From positions 5,022,001 to 5,086,000 of the forward strand of contig NZ_JARZAE010000004.1 in NCBI RefSeq assembly GCF_029892095.1: 64,000 nucleotides of DNA. Reading direction: 5' to 3'. The stretch comes from Kitasatospora sp. MAP12-44 (GTDB taxonomy: Bacteria; Actinomycetota; Actinomycetes; Streptomycetales; Streptomycetaceae). Under the pieces are notes generated by a model. That model saw nothing but the letters and a program-made list of their open reading frames with translations, searched no databases and was not told the origin of the DNA. Both the position numbers and the translations under genes were made by a program. Below, one piece after another: positions 62,341 through 64,000 of this stretch. Every line of letters begins with the position of its first letter. Within the stretch, counting starts at the first letter, position 1.

Positions 62341-62787
62341 GGGCGGGTGTCTCACGATCTGGTACACCCGCGACACCTGCCCGCATCACTTGGTTAACAA
62401 CGGTCGTGCATCGTAGGGGTCACGGCAAGACGCCGAAGCGTGACGGTGGTGGTGACCGGGAGCGGCTCCCCGGTCCCGCGGCCGTCCCGACACACGGGCG
62501 CCGGACCTGAAACCGGCGGACTGTGTCTCCCTCCAGGCCTTCGCACTGCGCTGGAGGGGCCTCTCGTGGGGGTCGTCGTCGTCCCGCCCCTGTCGGTGCG
62601 GCTCCGGCCGCGCCCGCAGGGTGCGACGGCCCGCACGGCACCTCGCGCCGTCATGGCGCGGTTCCGCGGCTCCCGGGTGGGGGAGTCGGACGGAGCGGGC
62701 AGGGCCGGTCCCGGTTCAACCGGGACCGGCCCCTGCTGTTTCCCGCTGGGGTTGGGCACCGGCTCGGTTCTCCCCTACGCTCGCCAC
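62341..62787. other. Intergenic region with four stem-loops
   Basis: About 450 nt without a credible gene. Four hairpins lie in tandem at 62419-62444, 62454-62475, 62489-62527 (two-part stem) and 62529-62558. A terminator-like hairpin is at 62702-62732. The tandem arrangement is unusual for plain intergenic DNA and could be a structured RNA; see findings. Confidence 0.5.
62702..62732 (+). terminator. Hairpin before the small acidic gene
   Basis: A 14-bp perfect stem GGGCCGGTCCCGGT (62702-62715) and ACCGGGACCGGCCC (62719-62732), loop TCA. Likely a terminator of the upstream transcript. Confidence 0.75.
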
Positions 62788-63105
62788 ATGACCAGCACCG
62801 AAGCTTCCGATGCCCCCCGTTATGTCCGCCTCAGCATCGAGCTGATCGCCGAGATCACCGACGAGGGTGCTCTCAAGGCGGCCGCGCTCGCCCAGGTCGA
62901 GGCTGACGAGTACCTCGACGACGAGGAGCGCACCCAGTCCGTCGAGGCGATCGAGGTGGACCCCTCGGGTTCGCTCGCCCACTTCATCGACCCGGTGGCG
63001 CTGCTCGGCGACGTCCCCGGCATCGAGCTGACCCAGGCCACCTGGGAGTCCGCCCAGACCGAGTTCGACCCGGAGGACGACAGCTACGAGTTCGAGGTCG
63101 AGTAG
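62788..63105 (+). CDS. Small acidic hypothetical protein
   Basis: The 105-residue product is strongly acidic, with Glu/Asp-rich ends (EADEYLDDEER and DPEDDSYEFEVE). It contains VRLSIELIAEITDEGALKAAALAQV and HFIDPVALLGDVPGIEL. The fold is not recognised; similar short acidic proteins are common in Streptomyces. The ATG at 62788 is chosen from protein composition: upstream in-frame sequence is Gly/Arg/Pro-rich and lacks a ribosome-binding site, so translation may be leaderless. It is followed by 129 nt before the L,D-transpeptidase. Confidence 0.7.
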   Translation: MTSTEASDAPRYVRLSIELIAEITDEGALKAAALAQVEADEYLDDEERTQSVEAIEVDPSGSLAHFIDPVALLGDVPGIELTQATWESAQTEFDPEDDSYEFEVE

Positions 63106-63234
63106 TTCCGTCCGCTCGTTCACATACCGCTCCGCCGATCTTCCGGCTGGGCGGTATGTCCATTTTTGGCGGTATCTCATCGCATCTCATACGATCTGAT
63201 CCTGCGTCCTCGCGAGCAGCAGGGAGACCACGAC

Positions 63235-64000
63235 GTGACGGCACAGGATCAGCAGGAGTGCGGCGTTGCCGGCGGGGGCATGAGTCGGCGCGGGGTGTTG
63301 GCCGGGTTGCTCGGGGCTCCGGTCCTGCTGGTGGCGGCCTGTGACTCCGCCAGGAGCGGCGGGACGGCCTCCGGCGCGGGTGGCGCCGCCGCGCCCCGGA
63401 CCTCGATAGCCGCGATCACCGTCTCCCCGGCGGACGGCACCGCCGACGCGCCGTTCACCGCACCCGTCCAGGTCGGCGTGGCGTCCGGAACCCTCGCCTC
63501 GGTCACGGTCACCGACGCCGCCGGCCGGCAGATAGCCGGCCGGCTCGCCCCCGACAGGGCGAGCTGGACCTCCACCACCGCGCTCAGCAGCGCCACCAGG
63601 TACGTCGTCGCCGCGGTCGCGGTGGACAAGAACAAGCTTCAGGCGAACGCCGACACCAGCTTCACCACCGCCGCCCCCGCCCACACCTTCGTCGCCTACT
63701 TCACCCCGGAGAACGGCAGCACGGTCGGCGTCGGGATGCCGGTCTCGATCACCTTCAACACCCCGGTCACCGACCGCAAGGCGGTCCAGCAGGCGATCAC
63801 CGTCCTCGCCGACCCCGGGGTGGAGATCGCCGGCCACTGGTACTCCAGCACCCGGCTGGACTTCCGCCCCGAGCAGTACTGGGCCAAGGGCACCAGAGTC
63901 ACCCTCCAGCTGCGCCTGAAGGACGTCGAGGGGGCGACGGGCGTCTACGGCACCCAGGCCAAGGACGTGCACTTCACCATCGGCCGCAGTCAGACCAGCG
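63235..64000 (+). CDS. L,D-transpeptidase lipoprotein (partial, cut by window end)
   Basis: GTG at 63235 has AGGGAG 8 nt upstream. The first 255 residues are visible: a lipoprotein signal with a lipobox-like LVAAC (C36), and two Ig-like domains (ITVSPADGTADAPFTAPVQVGV..., then YFTPENGSTVGVGMPVSITF). This is the layout of actinobacterial L,D-transpeptidases, which form 3-3 cross-links in peptidoglycan; the catalytic YkuD domain with its Cys lies beyond the window. There is no stop before 64000. Identity is inferred from the Ig-like domain order; the catalytic part is not seen. Confidence 0.82.
   Translation, partial: MTAQDQQECGVAGGGMSRRGVLAGLLGAPVLLVAACDSARSGGTASGAGGAAAPRTSIAAITVSPADGTADAPFTAPVQVGVASGTLASVTVTDAAGRQIAGRLAPDRASWTSTTALSSATRYVVAAVAVDKNKLQANADTSFTTAAPAHTFVAYFTPENGSTVGVGMPVSITFNTPVTDRKAVQQAITVLADPGVEIAGHWYSSTRLDFRPEQYWAKGTRVTLQLRLKDVEGATGVYGTQAKDVHFTIGRSQTS

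Noticed and set aside
62489..62527. Hairpin with CTGAAA loop considered as a tRNA (Sec or Ser)
   Set aside because: No acceptor stem, no T-arm TTCRA motif and an 8-nt loop. It does not fold as a tRNA.

Overview
The window is chromosomal DNA from a high-GC actinobacterium, almost certainly a member of the Streptomycetaceae (Streptomyces, Kitasatospora or a close relative). The reasons are the very GC-rich third codon positions, frequent GTG starts, the galTEK operon, a resuscitation-promoting-factor gene behind a c-di-AMP riboswitch, and above all a tRNA-Leu with anticodon UAA (bldA) just downstream of an NDH-2 gene. From memory, the gene order resembles the S. coelicolor core region around SCO3077-SCO3149; I could not check this. 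No rRNA, CRISPR array, insertion sequence or integrase gene was seen.

Layout. 1-5.3 kb: small zinc-ribbon-like protein, TatD nuclease, then rsmA-ispE and an ABC-F ATPase. 5.3-9.3 kb: accessory type VII-secretion-like block (helical secreted protein, WxG/PPE-like protein, mycosin protease). 9.4-16.5 kb: MFS transporter, tRNA-Thr, then galTEK flanked by two NarL/LuxR-type regulators with abnormal receiver domains. 16.5-18.9 kb: MarR regulator and a desaturase-TetR operon with a clear palindromic operator. 19.0-23.6 kb: tRNA-Gln, glmU, prs, rplY (L25), pth. 23.7-28.8 kb: surface protein, PEP carboxylase, orphan histidine kinase.

28.8-33.6 kb: the most unusual part. It is a compact set of polymorphic-toxin and immunity-type domains (SUKH-3, YwqJ-like deaminase, WHH nuclease fused to SUKH-1, Imm35-like/deaminase/SUKH-4 chimera) carried by proteins with no visible export signal. 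33.7-39.3 kb: coiled-coil DivIVA-like protein and mfd with a palindromic repeat inserted in its reading frame. 39.3-46.5 kb: lipoproteins, an HTH/N6-methylase/specificity-like fusion protein, a Ser/Thr kinase pair and mazG.

46.5-53.1 kb: SDR-like remnant, P450, rpf with riboswitch, eno, divIC-like gene, DUF501 gene, ppx. 53.5-55.5 kb: ndh with a Rex-like operator, then bldA. 55.7-64 kb: Bax-inhibitor-1-like membrane protein, two uncharacterised genes, thiolase, SGNH hydrolase, cystathionine beta-synthase, a structured intergenic segment, a small acidic protein, and the start of an L,D-transpeptidase cut by the window end.

Most genes are housekeeping: cell-wall precursors (glmU, rpf, L,D-transpeptidase), isoprenoid and nucleotide precursors (ispE, prs), rRNA and translation (rsmA, rplY, pth, tRNAs), DNA repair (tatD, mfd), central carbon (ppc, eno, gal) and redox (ndh). 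The accessory and regulatory items are concentrated at 5.5-9.3, 28.8-33.6 and 40-44.7 kb.
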